DNA of 48,615 nucleotides. Source: Dongia_A sp044226685. Lineage in GTDB: Bacteria; Pseudomonadota; Alphaproteobacteria; Dongiales; Dongiaceae. Each line of letters opens with the position of its first letter. The first letter of the stretch is position 1. The notes under the pieces are model-generated. The model was not told the DNA's origin, made no database searches, and worked only from the letters and a program-made list of their open reading frames with translations. This document shows positions 16,013 to 23,812 of this stretch, one piece after another. Location: NCBI GenBank assembly GCA_044226685.1, contig JBGAGP010000016.1, positions 1-48,615 on the forward strand. The letters run 5' to 3'. Position numbers and translations under genes: made by a program.

Positions 16013-17677
16013 CTAGCGGTCGCCGGATTGCATCGCCGCCGGCTGGATCTTGCGCTTGGCAAGCAGGTTGCTGAGCCAGTCCGGGTCCATCTCCGGCACC
16101 GAGGACAGCAGCAGCTCGGTATAGGGCGGGTGGGGCGGGGAAAGCACGCGGGTCTTCGGCCCCTGCTGCACCACCTTGCCCTGGAACATCACCACGATCT
16201 CGTCCGAGATCGCCCGGACGGTGGCGATGTCGTGGGTGATGAAGAGGTAGGAGACGTTGAACTCGCGCTGCAGCCGCAGCAGCAGCTTCAGGATTTCCTC
16301 CTGCACGATCTGGTCGAGGGCCGAGGTCACCTCGTCGCAGATGATCAGCTCCGGATCGGCGGCCAGCGCGCGCGCGATGCAGATACGCTGCTTCTGCCCG
16401 CCGGACAATTCCCCGGGGAAGCGGTCGACATGGCTCTCGTCCATCTCGATCAGCTTCAAGAGCTCCAGGATGCGGGCCTCTTTCTTCGCTCCGGTGAGGC
16501 CGAGATAGAGTTCCAGCGGCCGGCCGATCACCTCGTAGACCGTCTGGCGCGGGTTCAGCGCGGTGTCCGGCATCTGATAGATCATCTGGATACGGCGCAG
16601 GATGTCCGGGCCGCGGTCCTTCAGCGCGGGCGGCAGCGGCTTGCCGTCGAACACGATCTCGCCGGCGGTGGGCGGCAGCAGGCCGGTGATGACGCGGGCG
16701 AGCGTCGACTTGCCGGAGCCGGATTCGCCCACCACCGCCACGGTCTTGCCGCGCGGCACGGTGATCGACACGTCGCTCAGCACCTTGACCGCGTTGCCAT
16801 AGGCGGCGGTGACATTGTTCACCTGCAGCACCGGCGCGCCGCCCGGCTGCTCGTCCTTGCCCAGCTTGCGCACCGACCACAGCGACTTGGTGTAGTCCTG
16901 TTTCGGGTTGCTGAGCATCTCGCGGGTCGGGGCTTCCTCGACCTCCTTGCCGTAGCGCAGCACCATGATGCGGTCGGCCATCTGGGCGACCACCGCCAGA
17001 TCGTGGGTGATGTAGATGGCGGCGGTGTGGAACTGCTCGACGATGTCGCGGATCGCCGCCAGCACCTCGACCTGGGTGGTGACGTCGAGCGCCGTGGTCG
17101 GCTCGTCGAAGATGATGAGGTCAGGCCGGCAGGTCATGGCCATGGCCGTCATGGCGCGCTGGAGCTGGCCGCCGGAAACCTGGTGCGGATAGCGGAAGCC
17201 GATCTCCTCCGGGTTCGGCAGGCGCAGGCGGCGATAGAGCTCGATCGCGTCCTTCTCGGCCTCGCCACGACCGCGCAGCCCCTCGCGCATCTCGGTCTCG
17301 ATGGTCTGCGTCATCAGCTGGTGCGCCGGATTGAACGAGGCGGCGGCACTCTGCGCCACATAGGCGATGCGGGTGCCGCGCAGGTGGCGCCGCTTGTCCT
17401 CGCCGATGGCCATCAGGTCGATGCCGTCGAAGGTCACGCTGCCGCCGGAGATGCGGCAGCCGGGCCGGGCATAGCCCATGGCGGCGAGGCCGATGGTGGA
17501 CTTGCCGGCGCCGGATTCGCCGATCAGGCCCAGCACCTCGCCGCGCTTCAGGGAAAGGTCGACGCCCTTGACGATCGGGCGCCAGACCTCGTCGCTCTCG
17601 CCCTCGATCTTGAGGCCGCGGATCTCCAGCAGCACGTCGCCTTTGGTGCGGCCGCCTGTTTTCGCGTTGTCGTTCAT
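16013..17677 (-). CDS. Dipeptide/oligopeptide ABC transporter ATPase, fused DppD-DppF type (554 aa)
   Basis: This protein has two complete ABC nucleotide-binding domains in one chain, as in YejF. The first domain has Walker A GESGAGKST (residues 53-61), signature VSGGQLQRAMTAMAM and Walker B LIIFDEPTTALD. The second has Walker A GESGSGKST (about 315), signature LSGGQKQRICIARAL and Walker B LIICDEVTSALD, a slightly altered Walker B tail. The oligopeptide-binding C-terminal extension typical of DppD/OppD follows each half in short form. Its start overlaps the upstream permease stop by 4 bases (ATGA). It is the last gene of the importer operon, providing energy for uptake of peptides or a related solute. 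Confidence 0.92.
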   Translation of the reverse strand: MNDNAKTGGRTKGDVLLEIRGLKIEGESDEVWRPIVKGVDLSLKRGEVLGLIGESGAGKSTIGLAAMGYARPGCRISGGSVTFDGIDLMAIGEDKRRHLRGTRIAYVAQSAAASFNPAHQLMTQTIETEMREGLRGRGEAEKDAIELYRRLRLPNPEEIGFRYPHQVSGGQLQRAMTAMAMTCRPDLIIFDEPTTALDVTTQVEVLAAIRDIVEQFHTAAIYITHDLAVVAQMADRIMVLRYGKEVEEAPTREMLSNPKQDYTKSLWSVRKLGKDEQPGGAPVLQVNNVTAAYGNAVKVLSDVSITVPRGKTVAVVGESGSGKSTLARVITGLLPPTAGEIVFDGKPLPPALKDRGPDILRRIQMIYQMPDTALNPRQTVYEVIGRPLELYLGLTGAKKEARILELLKLIEMDESHVDRFPGELSGGQKQRICIARALAADPELIICDEVTSALDQIVQEEILKLLLRLQREFNVSYLFITHDIATVRAISDEIVVMFQGKVVQQGPKTRVLSPPHPPYTELLLSSVPEMDPDWLSNLLAKRKIQPAAMQSGDR

Positions 17678-18579
17678 TCGCGCAATCCGCTCGTCTTGTG
17701 CAGGAACCAGTCGACCACGAAGTTGACGCCGACCGTCAGCAGCGCGATGGCCCCGGCGGGCAGCAGCGGCGTGATGTTGCCATAGGTGATGAGGGTCTTG
17801 TTCTCATAGACCATCGAGCCCCAATCGGCGGTCGGCGGCTGGATGCCGAGGCCGAGGAAGGAGAGGGCGCTGATGGTGAGAAACACGAAGCAGAAGCGCA
17901 AGCCGAACTCGACCACCAGCGGCGGCAGGATGTTGGGGAAGATCTCCCGCCGCATGATCCAGGGCAGCTTCTCGCCGCGCAGCCGCGCCGCCTCGACATA
18001 GTCCATCACCACCACGTTCTGCGACACCGCGCGGCTCAGGCGGAACACGCGCGTGGAATCGAGCACGGCGATGATCAGGATCAGGTTCAGGACCGAGGTG
18101 CCGAAGATCGACAGCAGCATCAGGCAGAAGATCAACGTCGGGATCGACATGAGGGCGTCGACGATGCGGCTCGCCACCTGGTCGAACCAGCCCTTCGTGA
18201 TGGCGGCGAGCACGCCAAGCGATCCGCCCAGGAGGAAGGAGAGGATCGTGGTCAGCAGCGCGATGCCGACGGTGTTGCGGGCGCCGAAGATCAGGCGGCT
18301 GAACAGATCGCGCCCCAGCTGGTCGGTGCCCAGGAGATGCGTGCTGCTCCACGGTTCATAGCCGCCGCCGACCACGTCCGCTTCGCCATAAGGCGCGAGG
18401 ATCGGCGCGAAGATCGCGGCGATGGCATAGCTGGCGATGATGACGACACCGCATTTGGCGCTGAGCGGCGCCTTGGCGAAGCCGCGCCACGCCTTGCCCA
18501 GGCGCGAGCGCTGGCGGCGATGGCTGATGCTGGCGCCGGCGGCGGTCGGCGAGGTGGCTTGTTCGCTGGCGCTGGTCAT
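17674..18579 (-). CDS. ABC importer permease, DppC type (301 aa)
   Basis: This inner-membrane permease of a peptide/nickel-type importer has a polar N-terminus (about 40 residues) followed by a first helix (CGVVIIASYAIAAIFAPILAP). The DppC-typical periplasmic segment STHLLGTDQLGRDLFSRLIFGA leads to four or five more helices, and the cytoplasmic coupling EAA loop is YVEAARLRGEKLPWIMRREIFPN, here cited by its core EAARLRGEKLPWI. The start is ATG 18579, which overlaps the DppB-type stop by 4 bases; the much longer ORF to 18990 is only the frame running through the upstream gene. Its partner is the permease directly upstream. Confidence 0.92.
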   Translation of the reverse strand: MTSASEQATSPTAAGASISHRRQRSRLGKAWRGFAKAPLSAKCGVVIIASYAIAAIFAPILAPYGEADVVGGGYEPWSSTHLLGTDQLGRDLFSRLIFGARNTVGIALLTTILSFLLGGSLGVLAAITKGWFDQVASRIVDALMSIPTLIFCLMLLSIFGTSVLNLILIIAVLDSTRVFRLSRAVSQNVVVMDYVEAARLRGEKLPWIMRREIFPNILPPLVVEFGLRFCFVFLTISALSFLGLGIQPPTADWGSMVYENKTLITYGNITPLLPAGAIALLTVGVNFVVDWFLHKTSGLRE

Positions 18580-19550
18580 TTGGGGTGCAGCAGTCTGGGG
18601 TTGGTGACGATGCCGATCACGTCGGCGGTGAGGTTGAGCAGGATGTAGGTGGCCGCGAAGACCAGGGCGCAGGCCTGCACCACCGGGATGTCGCGGGCGG
18701 CGACCGCCTCCACCATCATCTTGCCCATGCCGGGATAGGTGAAGACGAACTCCACCACCACCACGCCGACCACCAGGTAGGCGAGATTGAGCGCGACGAC
18801 GGTGACGATCGGCGCCCAGGAATTGGGCAAGGCGTGGCGCAGGATGATCTGCCACGGCTTGGCGCCTTTCAGCCGCGCCATCTCGATATAGGGGCTGCTC
18901 AGCACGTTGATGATGGCGGCGCGCGTCATGCGCATCATATGGGCGACGATGACCAGCGAGAGGGTGATGGCGGGCAATGCGCAGCGCCACAGGCGTTCAG
19001 CGATTCCGGCATCCTCGCTGATATTCGCCAGGCTGGGAAATATTTGCCGCCCGGCCGGCGAGGCGAGCAGGACGATGGCGATGTAGGCGATGAAGAACTC
19101 GGGGAACGAGATCGAGACCAGGGAGACCATGTTGATCGCCCGATCGAAGATCGAATTGCGATAGAGCGCGGCCAGCAGGCCGAGGCCGACCGAGAGCGGC
19201 ACCGAGATCAATGCCGTCATGAGCGCGAGGAACGCGGTGTTGTAGGCCCGCGGCGCCAGGATCTCCGCCACCGTGCGGCGATAGCCGACGCGCGACGAGA
19301 ACGAGGTGCCGAAATCGCCTTGCACCGCTTTCGACACCCATTCGACGTAGCGCTGTGGCGCCGGCTTGTCGAGGCCGATCTCCTTGTTGAAGGCGGCCAC
19401 CGTCTCCGGCGTCGCCGCCTGGCCGAGGATCGCCTCGGCGAAGCCGCCGGGCAGCAACTCGATGGCGGAGAAGATGATCAGCGAGACCACGAACAGGGTC
19501 AGAAATCCCAACCCCAGCCGCTGCAGCACGATCTTGAGCACGGACTTCAT
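18576..19550 (-). CDS. ABC importer permease, DppB type (324 aa)
   Basis: This first membrane subunit of the peptide-type importer has an N-terminal helix (LGFLTLFVVSLIIFSAIELL), followed by the DppB-typical region GQAATPETVAAFNKEIGLDKP. The short VEWVSKAVQGDFGTSF segment precedes the remaining helices, and the EAA-like loop is IEMARLKGAKPWQIILRHALPN. About six helices are predicted. A GGAGGGGG element lies somewhat far upstream (about 14 bases), so initiation may be moderate. It is separated from the binding-protein gene by about 85 bases containing a strong hairpin, and joined to the DppC-type gene by an ATGA overlap. Confidence 0.92.
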   Translation of the reverse strand: MKSVLKIVLQRLGLGFLTLFVVSLIIFSAIELLPGGFAEAILGQAATPETVAAFNKEIGLDKPAPQRYVEWVSKAVQGDFGTSFSSRVGYRRTVAEILAPRAYNTAFLALMTALISVPLSVGLGLLAALYRNSIFDRAINMVSLVSISFPEFFIAYIAIVLLASPAGRQIFPSLANISEDAGIAERLWRCALPAITLSLVIVAHMMRMTRAAIINVLSSPYIEMARLKGAKPWQIILRHALPNSWAPIVTVVALNLAYLVVGVVVVEFVFTYPGMGKMMVEAVAARDIPVVQACALVFAATYILLNLTADVIGIVTNPRLLHPK

Positions 19551-19599
19551 GCGCGGTGTCTTCCCCCTCCGTCTGCCGCGATCATGGTGAAAGCGGCGC

Positions 19600-19621
19600 G
19601 GGCCGCTCTTGCGAGCGGCCC
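19600..19621 (-). terminator. Intercistronic hairpin between binding protein and permease genes
   Basis: GGGCCGCTC (19600-19608) pairs perfectly with GAGCGGCCC (19613-19621) around a 4-base loop, 15 bases after the binding-protein stop codon. No T-run follows on the minus strand. Such hairpins commonly protect the binding-protein mRNA or partly stop transcription, so that the binding protein is made in excess over the membrane subunits. Confidence 0.55.
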
Positions 19622-19635
19622 GCTGCTTGCCGTGG

Positions 19636-21273
19636 TTACGCGAACCACCAGCGGGATGCGATCTTCATCCCGTCGATGTCCCAGTTGGCGGCGATATCGC
19701 CGTGCGCCAGCTTGTCGCTGTGCGCGCTGACGTAGTTGTTGAACATGATGACGATGTTGCCGCCGTCATCGGCCTGGATCTGCTGCATCTCGGCATACAT
19801 CGCCGCGCGCTTGGAGCTGTCCGTCTCCGAGCGCGCCGTCTTCAGCAGCTCGTTGAAGCGCGGATTCTTCCAGAACGCGTCGTTCCAGGCCGCGTCGTCG
19901 GCATAGGCGGTGGCGAACATCCAGTCGCAGGTCGGGCGGCCGTTCCAGTACGACGCGACCCACGGCTTCTTCATCCACACATTGTCCCAATAGCCGTCAT
20001 CCGGCTCGCGGATCACGTTGATCTCGATGCCGCACTTGGCCGCGCTCTCCTTGAACAGGGTGCAGGCGTCGATGGCGCCGGCAAAGGCGGCATCGGCGGT
20101 GGAGAGGTCGACCTTCAGGCTGTCGAGCCCGGCCTTCTTCAGGTATTCCTTGGCCTTCTCCGGGTTGTAGTCGTGCCGCGGCTGCGGATCGATCCAGTAC
20201 TGGATGGTCGGCGCGATCGGGTTGTCGTTGCCCGGCGTGCCGTGGCCGAAGAAGATCTTGTCGACGATCGCCTTGCGGTCGATGGCGTGCTTGAGCGCCA
20301 GGCGGACGTTGACGTTGTCGAACGGCGCCACCGTCACGTTCATCGGCAGCACGTAGTGGCCGTAGCCAGTCACTTCCGTGATCTTGACGCCCGGCGTGGC
20401 CTGCAGCTGGCTCAGCGTCTTGAGGTCGCAGCGGTCCATGTAGTGGATCTCGCCGGAGGTCAGCGCCGCGGTGCGGGCGGCGACGTCCGGGATGCAGATC
20501 ATCTCGAACTCGTCGAACCAGACGTCCTTGTAGAAGCTGTCGTTGCGCTTCATCTTCGCGCGCACGCCCGGCTCGAACTTCTCGAGTTTGAAGGGGCCGG
20601 TGCGGATACCGGACTGCCAATCCACCGCGCCGTCCTTCGCCGGCATGATCGGGATGTGGTAGTCGCTGGCGTAGAACGGGAAGTCGGCGTTGCCGGCGTT
20701 CAGGGTGAAGACGACGTTGTCGCCGTCGGCCTTGATGTCGGCGATGCCGGAGAGGATCGACTTCGCCGCCGACTTGGAATCGGCGCCCATGTGGTGGCGG
20801 AACGAGGCGATGACGTCGTCCGGGGTGACGGTCTTGCCGTCATGGAAGGTGACGCCCTTGCGGACCTTGAACACCCACTTGGTGGCGTTGTCGGCCGGCT
20901 CGAAGCTCTCGGCCAGGTCGGGCACGACCTCGCCCTTGGCGTTCATCTCGGTCAGGCTGTTGCCGATCGAGCCCCAGCCCATGGTGCCGGTGAACTGGTC
21001 GGGATAGGTCGCCGGGTCGAGCGAGTCCGTCGTGGCGCCGTGGCCGACGCCCATCTTGAAGATGCCGCCCTTCTTCGGGCCGGCCGGCTGCACCGCCGCC
21101 TGCTGGGTCGCCGCCGGGGCGGGGGCTGCCGCCTGCTCGGCTTCCTTCTTGTCGTCGCAGCCGAACAGCATGGCTGCGGTGCCCAGCATCGTGGTGTCGC
21201 GCAGGAACTTGCGGCGGTCCACCTGGTAGCGGCCGAGCAAGCCGGGTTTATTGTCTTTAGAGCCAGAACTCAT
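19636..21273 (-). CDS. Peptide-type ABC transporter substrate-binding protein, Tat lipoprotein (545 aa)
   Basis: This extracytoplasmic solute-binding protein of family 5 (SBP_bac_5) carries both a twin-arginine motif (DRRKFLRDT, Arg20-Arg21) and a lipobox (AMLFGC, Cys39), so it is probably exported by Tat and then acylated. A linker rich in Ala, Pro and Gln follows, then the family-5 signature around VFKVRKGVTFHDGKTVTPDD and later TGPFKLEKFEPG. The ligand is a peptide, opine or similar solute; it cannot be narrowed further. The start is ATG 21273, which puts GGAGG at 8-base spacing; the ATG at 21279 is too close to it. It is the first gene of the importer operon and is preceded by a long structured leader. 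Confidence 0.9.
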   Translation of the reverse strand: MSSGSKDNKPGLLGRYQVDRRKFLRDTTMLGTAAMLFGCDDKKEAEQAAAPAPAATQQAAVQPAGPKKGGIFKMGVGHGATTDSLDPATYPDQFTGTMGWGSIGNSLTEMNAKGEVVPDLAESFEPADNATKWVFKVRKGVTFHDGKTVTPDDVIASFRHHMGADSKSAAKSILSGIADIKADGDNVVFTLNAGNADFPFYASDYHIPIMPAKDGAVDWQSGIRTGPFKLEKFEPGVRAKMKRNDSFYKDVWFDEFEMICIPDVAARTAALTSGEIHYMDRCDLKTLSQLQATPGVKITEVTGYGHYVLPMNVTVAPFDNVNVRLALKHAIDRKAIVDKIFFGHGTPGNDNPIAPTIQYWIDPQPRHDYNPEKAKEYLKKAGLDSLKVDLSTADAAFAGAIDACTLFKESAAKCGIEINVIREPDDGYWDNVWMKKPWVASYWNGRPTCDWMFATAYADDAAWNDAFWKNPRFNELLKTARSETDSSKRAAMYAEMQQIQADDGGNIVIMFNNYVSAHSDKLAHGDIAANWDIDGMKIASRWWFA

Positions 21274-21415
21274 CGTCATTCCCTCCGTTACGCGTCGCGC
21301 CCTCGCGCGATCGCTGTGCACCAAATTCGCCCGGTCGCCACGGCCATATCCCCCGCCGTGGCCGAAGCCGGCTAGCTGACATGTTTGGGCCGGTGGATAT
21401 GCGATACCCAAAAGC

Positions 21416-21435
21416 GGCGCCGGCAAGCCGGCGCC
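21416..21435 (-). terminator. Hairpin with short T-run in the importer leader (attenuator candidate)
   Basis: GGCGCCGGC (21416-21424) and GCCGGCGCC (21427-21435) form a perfect 9-bp inverted repeat with 2 bases between. Reading the minus strand, it is followed two bases later by a run of four T. It lies about 140 bases upstream of the binding-protein start. It could be a leader attenuator or a terminator of read-through from the upstream amidinotransferase gene. Confidence 0.45.
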
Positions 21436-21464
21436 TCCCGGGCGGACCGCAGACCCGCCGGCTG

Positions 21465-21481
21465 CTCCGCCTGGGGCGGAG
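21465..21481 (-). repeat. Second leader hairpin
   Basis: CTCCGCC (21465-21471) and GGCGGAG (21475-21481) form a perfect 7-bp stem with a 3-base loop. It lies 30 bases upstream of the attenuator-like hairpin in the same leader. Confidence 0.45.
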
Positions 21482-21620
21482 TCGCGTTGTTCCTGTCACC
21501 AAGGCCAAGCCAGCGGGTATTCCGCATCAGCTTGTGACCCTCCCTGTCGAAGGTTCTGTTTGTTGTTCCGTTCCTCGGCGCCTGATCGCGCCGGGCCGGT
21601 GGCCTTATCGGTACGCTGTC

Positions 21621-21638
21621 ACGGACCTCCCGGTCCGT
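21621..21638. promoter_or_regulatory. ACGGACC-N4-GGTCCGT palindrome, candidate operator
   Basis: Perfect 7-base arms lie at 21621-21627 and 21632-21638. They overlap the expected transcription start of the candidate minus-strand promoter just upstream, which is the usual place for a repressor site. Confidence 0.4.
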
Positions 21639-21641
21639 CAA

Positions 21642-21670
21642 TTTATTCGATCCTGATTCCGTCACCTCAA
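21642..21670 (-). promoter_or_regulatory. Candidate promoter for the peptide importer operon
   Basis: On the minus strand TTGAGG (21670-21665) and AATAAA (21647-21642) are 17 bases apart. Transcription would begin near 21635, giving a leader of about 360 bases. Confidence 0.35.
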
Positions 21671-21815
21671 CTTGACATATTCCGACTCATCCAAGCCTCA
21701 TCGCGCCGCATTGGGCGGCGATCTCCGCCTTCGTGGTCGCGGCGACGGCTTTCTTTCCGGGCGGTCAGGATTCGCCGCGCATGGTTCGGCGTTCCGCCGG
21801 GTCCAGCCGGACCGG

Positions 21816-22751
21816 TCACGCCTCCTCGCGGCGCAGCGCCTGCGCCATGCAGTGGATGCCCCCACCGGTCTTGGAAATCTCGCTCATGTCCATTTCGGCC
21901 ACGTCGAAGCCGCGTGCCTTGAGCGCCGCGATCAGGGTCCGGCTGTGCTTGGGGGCGATCACCCGGTCCTTGCCCAGCGACATGACGTTGCAGCCCAACG
22001 TCACCGTGTCCTGGAAGGGGACGGGGATGATCTCGATCTTCCTGGCCTTGAGCCAGGCGACCACGTCGGGGGCCGTCGTTTCCAGGCAAACCGCCGCCAG
22101 CTTCTCGGCGATCATCACCACCATCAGGTCGATGTGCACGTAGAACGGGTCGAAATAGGTAACCTTGGTTTCCCAGCCTTCGGCGTCGAACCAGCCCTTC
22201 ACCTGCTGGGCGGCCTCGTCCTGGGTGCGCTCGCCGCCGCAGCCGATCAGCACGCAGCCCGGCTCGATGACGTTGAAATCGCCGCCCTCGAAATGCCCGG
22301 CGGTGATCATGTCATAGATCGGAATTCCCATCTGCTGGTAGGTGCGGATGGCGGCGAAGTTCTCGCCCCGGCGCCACCAGTTGGCCATGTTGGTGATGAC
22401 CGCGCCATAGGGGGTCATGAAGCTCGAATCGCGGGCATAGACCTGGTACGGCAGGTTCGGGTCCATGACGTGGAAATGGACCTTCACGCCGAAATGTTCG
22501 TAGGCCGAAATGAGTTCGGCGTGCTGCTTCTTCGCCACCTCGATGTTGCACGGGCTCTCGCGCAGGTATTTGCGCGACAGCGAGCTGGTGGAGAGGTGCT
22601 TGATGTAGTCCGCCTTGCCCAGCAGCACGTCGGTCAGCACGCCGTATTCCGACTTGCAGCCCCAATAGTTCATCGTCGGGGTGCCGCCGGCATCGTTGCG
22701 GCGCTTCAGGCTGAAGGTTTCGCTGGTCGGCGTGGCGAGCGGTGCGTTCAC
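21816..22751 (-). CDS. Amidinotransferase/arginine deiminase-fold enzyme, DDAH-like (311 aa)
   Basis: This guanidino-group-modifying enzyme superfamily member shows ARDSSFMTPYGAVI (active-site Asp region), GHFEGGDFNVI, the catalytic His in VHIDLMVVMI and the nucleophilic Cys in GGGIHCMAQALRR. Family members hydrolyse arginine or methylarginines to citrulline, or transfer the amidino group to an amine. The motif set does not decide between a dimethylargininase, a deiminase and an amidinotransferase. A GTG start at 22751 is chosen because GGAG lies 7 bases upstream; the internal ATG at 22673 has no ribosome binding site. The LysR gene upstream on the same strand may regulate it. Confidence 0.82.
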   Translation of the reverse strand: MNAPLATPTSETFSLKRRNDAGGTPTMNYWGCKSEYGVLTDVLLGKADYIKHLSTSSLSRKYLRESPCNIEVAKKQHAELISAYEHFGVKVHFHVMDPNLPYQVYARDSSFMTPYGAVITNMANWWRRGENFAAIRTYQQMGIPIYDMITAGHFEGGDFNVIEPGCVLIGCGGERTQDEAAQQVKGWFDAEGWETKVTYFDPFYVHIDLMVVMIAEKLAAVCLETTAPDVVAWLKARKIEIIPVPFQDTVTLGCNVMSLGKDRVIAPKHSRTLIAALKARGFDVAEMDMSEISKTGGGIHCMAQALRREEA

Positions 22752-22773
22752 GGCTTTTCTCCTCGGGCGTGGC

Positions 22774-22794
22774 GGCGCCGGATTTTCCGGCGCC
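22774..22794. repeat. Hairpin in the leader of the amidinotransferase gene
   Basis: GGCGCCGGA (22774-22782) and TCCGGCGCC (22786-22794) are perfect 9-base arms around TTT. The hairpin ends 23 bases upstream of the GTG start. Its GGCGCCGG core also occurs in the hairpin at 21416-21435. Confidence 0.5.
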
Positions 22795-22843
22795 GGATGC
22801 CCGAAACCGTAGCTTGAACCATCCGGCGGAAAAATCGAATAGC

Positions 22844-22853
22844 TTTTGCAAAA
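22844..22853. promoter_or_regulatory. TTTTGCAAAA palindrome, candidate regulator site
   Basis: This is a perfect 10-base AT-rich palindrome in the 164-base gap between the LysR gene and the amidinotransferase gene. It may be a LysR-type binding site, but no T-N11-A consensus was proven. Confidence 0.35.
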
Positions 22854-22915
22854 ATGGTGAAGGGATTTCACCCTCATCCGATACTTCCGTTGCCTGCCGA
22901 CCAGGCCGCGGAGCG

Positions 22916-23788
22916 TCAGTCGAGGCTGCCCGCCGTCGCCGCCAGCCGCCCCTTGATCCAGGTGCGGAAGGCCCGCACCAGCGGCTGCTTCAGGCGGCCG
23001 CGATCGGCCACCAGATAGTACGAGCTCGGCGCCCGGTGGGCGAGGGCGAAGGGCCGCACCAGCCGTCCGGCGGAGAGCGCGCCGCCGGCGATGATCGGAT
23101 CGCCGATGGCGATGCCCTGGCCGGCCAGCGCCGCCGCGATCACCAGATGCATGTCCGAGAAGACGATGCCCTGCGCCGGGTCGACATCGTGGGCGCCGGC
23201 CGCCATCAGCCATTGCGTCCAGTCGCCGTGGTCGGAGAGATGCAGCAGCGTCACCTTGGCAATGTCGCTGGGGTCGGCCAGCCCACCGCAGGCATTGATC
23301 AGGGTGGGGGAGCAGACCGGCGTGTGATACGGGCTCGCCAGTTCCTCGAACCACCTGCCGCCCCATTCGTCGCGGCCGAAGGCGATGAAGATGTCGATGC
23401 CGGTGGCGTTCACGTCGTCGAAGCGCTTCGGCGTCACCACGCTGATGCGCGCTTGTGGATGCGCGGCGTGGAAATCGCCGATCTCGCCGCACAGCCAGAA
23501 ACTGGCGAAGCCGGGCGCGCAGGAAATGACCAGCCGGCCGGTCAGCGACGCATCGGCCGACCGCGCCCGCGCGTCGGTCAGGGTCTGCAGCGCCTTGCGC
23601 ACCTCGCGCGCATAGGCCTCGCCGCGGGCGGTGAGGGCGACGCCGCGCCCCTCGCGCTCGAGCAGCGCGAAGCCGACTTCGTCCTCCAGGAACCGCAACT
23701 GGTGGCTGACCGCGCTGCGGGTCAGGTTCAGCTCCTGCGCCGCGCGCGTGACGCTGCCCAGCCGGGCGACGGCGTCGAAGGCGCGCAA
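22916..23788 (-). CDS. LysR-family transcriptional regulator, GcvA-like (290 aa from TTG; possibly 298)
   Basis: The N-terminal winged helix (AFDAVARLGSVTRAAQELNLTRSAVSHQLRFLEDE, here cited by its core AAQELNLTRSAVSHQLRFLE) is followed by a periplasmic-binding-protein-like effector domain with GRLVISCAPGFASFWL and ASPYHTPVCSP. No ATG exists at the 5' end. The first conventional start is TTG 23788, but the residues before it (SLPSTSALRAF) match the conserved beginning of GcvA-like regulators. Translation may therefore begin at CTG 23812, directly after the TAG of the prenyltransferase gene. It is co-directional with the amidinotransferase gene, its likely target. Confidence 0.82.
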   Translation of the reverse strand: MRAFDAVARLGSVTRAAQELNLTRSAVSHQLRFLEDEVGFALLEREGRGVALTARGEAYAREVRKALQTLTDARARSADASLTGRLVISCAPGFASFWLCGEIGDFHAAHPQARISVVTPKRFDDVNATGIDIFIAFGRDEWGGRWFEELASPYHTPVCSPTLINACGGLADPSDIAKVTLLHLSDHGDWTQWLMAAGAHDVDPAQGIVFSDMHLVIAAALAGQGIAIGDPIIAGGALSAGRLVRPFALAHRAPSSYYLVADRGRLKQPLVRAFRTWIKGRLAATAGSLD

Positions 23789-23812
23789 AGCGCTGGTCGA
23801 AGGCAGGCTCAG

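Larger units (their letters stand above)
21274..21815. other. 542-bp gene-free region, structured leader of the importer operon
   Basis: No coding region is supported here. On the minus strand the region holds a candidate promoter (21642-21670), a palindrome over the predicted start (21621-21638) and two strong hairpins (21465-21481, 21416-21435) before the binding-protein gene. No known riboswitch consensus was recognised. Confidence 0.55.

Noticed and set aside
21672..21677. Perfect TTGACA on the plus strand as a -35 element
   Set aside because: No acceptable -10 hexamer is found 15-19 bases downstream and no plus-strand gene follows.
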